A stretch of 64,000 nucleotides of DNA from Mansonella perstans (taxonomy: Eukaryota; Nematoda; Chromadorea; Rhabditida; Onchocercidae). Under the pieces are notes generated by a model. That model saw nothing but the letters and a program-made list of their open reading frames with translations. It did no database searches and had not been told where the DNA came from. Below are positions 63,974 to 64,000 of this stretch, piece by piece; position 1 is the first letter of the stretch; each line of letters starts with the position of its first letter. The stretch spans positions 127,501 through 191,500 of the forward strand of contig JBAMDO010000062.1 in assembly GCA_037074765.1 (NCBI GenBank), written 5' to 3'. A program made the position numbers and the translations under genes.

Positions 63974-64000
63974 GTTAGCGCCATTGCCTATTTTCTTCGT

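Noticed and set aside
1..64000. tRNA, rRNA, spliced-leader RNA or transposase genes
   Set aside because: I looked for tRNA T-loop boxes, the conserved 22-base SL sequence and recognisable transposase or reverse-transcriptase motifs and saw none; a covariance-model scan would be needed to exclude them.

Overview
The window is AT-rich, intron-dense metazoan nuclear DNA. Nematode origin is inferred from short exons bounded by TTTCAG acceptors and GTAAGT or GTTTGT donors, bare TTTCAG/TTGCAG acceptors lying just upstream of several start codons (as expected for spliced-leader trans-splicing), and gene content that matches worm families. A filarial or other clade III worm is plausible, but the sequence alone does not prove it. 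There are no bacterial operons, CRISPR arrays, rRNA genes or tRNA genes that I can support. All exon models below were built by hand from reading frame, splice signals and intron phase.

Layout. 553-1733 (+): the last five exons of an unassigned gene with an RVxF-type PP1-docking motif and a C-terminal four-cysteine motif. 3868-5046 (-): a small secreted Ly6/uPAR (LU, three-finger) protein in 4 exons. 8240-12640 (-): a 13-exon, 635-residue aminergic-type GPCR with a very long third intracellular loop and Gly in place of the family's ligand-binding Asp in TM3. 12.7-23.9 kb: mostly non-coding, with repeats and a few weak small-exon candidates. 23895-25609 (-): EIF1AD. 28853-33069 (+): ANKS3-like ankyrin/SAM protein. 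34090-38092 (-): complete CCZ1, convergent with ANKS3, with a 30-bp minisatellite directly upstream of its start. 40808-44791 (-): an adenosine-deaminase-fold protein in which no catalytic motif survives in the model. 45-57 kb: a 12-kb gene-poor block with a CA microsatellite, at least five minisatellites and one orphan Cys-rich exon. 57199 to the right edge (+): the 5' part of beta-heavy spectrin (SMA-1), up to the start of its SH3 domain.

The genes do not form a pathway. They are individually promoted loci: endosomal Rab7 activation (CCZ1), apical membrane skeleton (SMA-1), ciliary scaffold (ANKS3), translation-factor-like protein (EIF1AD), signalling receptor (GPCR) and secreted LU protein. 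The most unusual items are the ADA-fold pseudoenzyme candidate, the GPCR lacking Asp3.32, and the exon-carrying duplications inside and behind the ANKS3-like gene.
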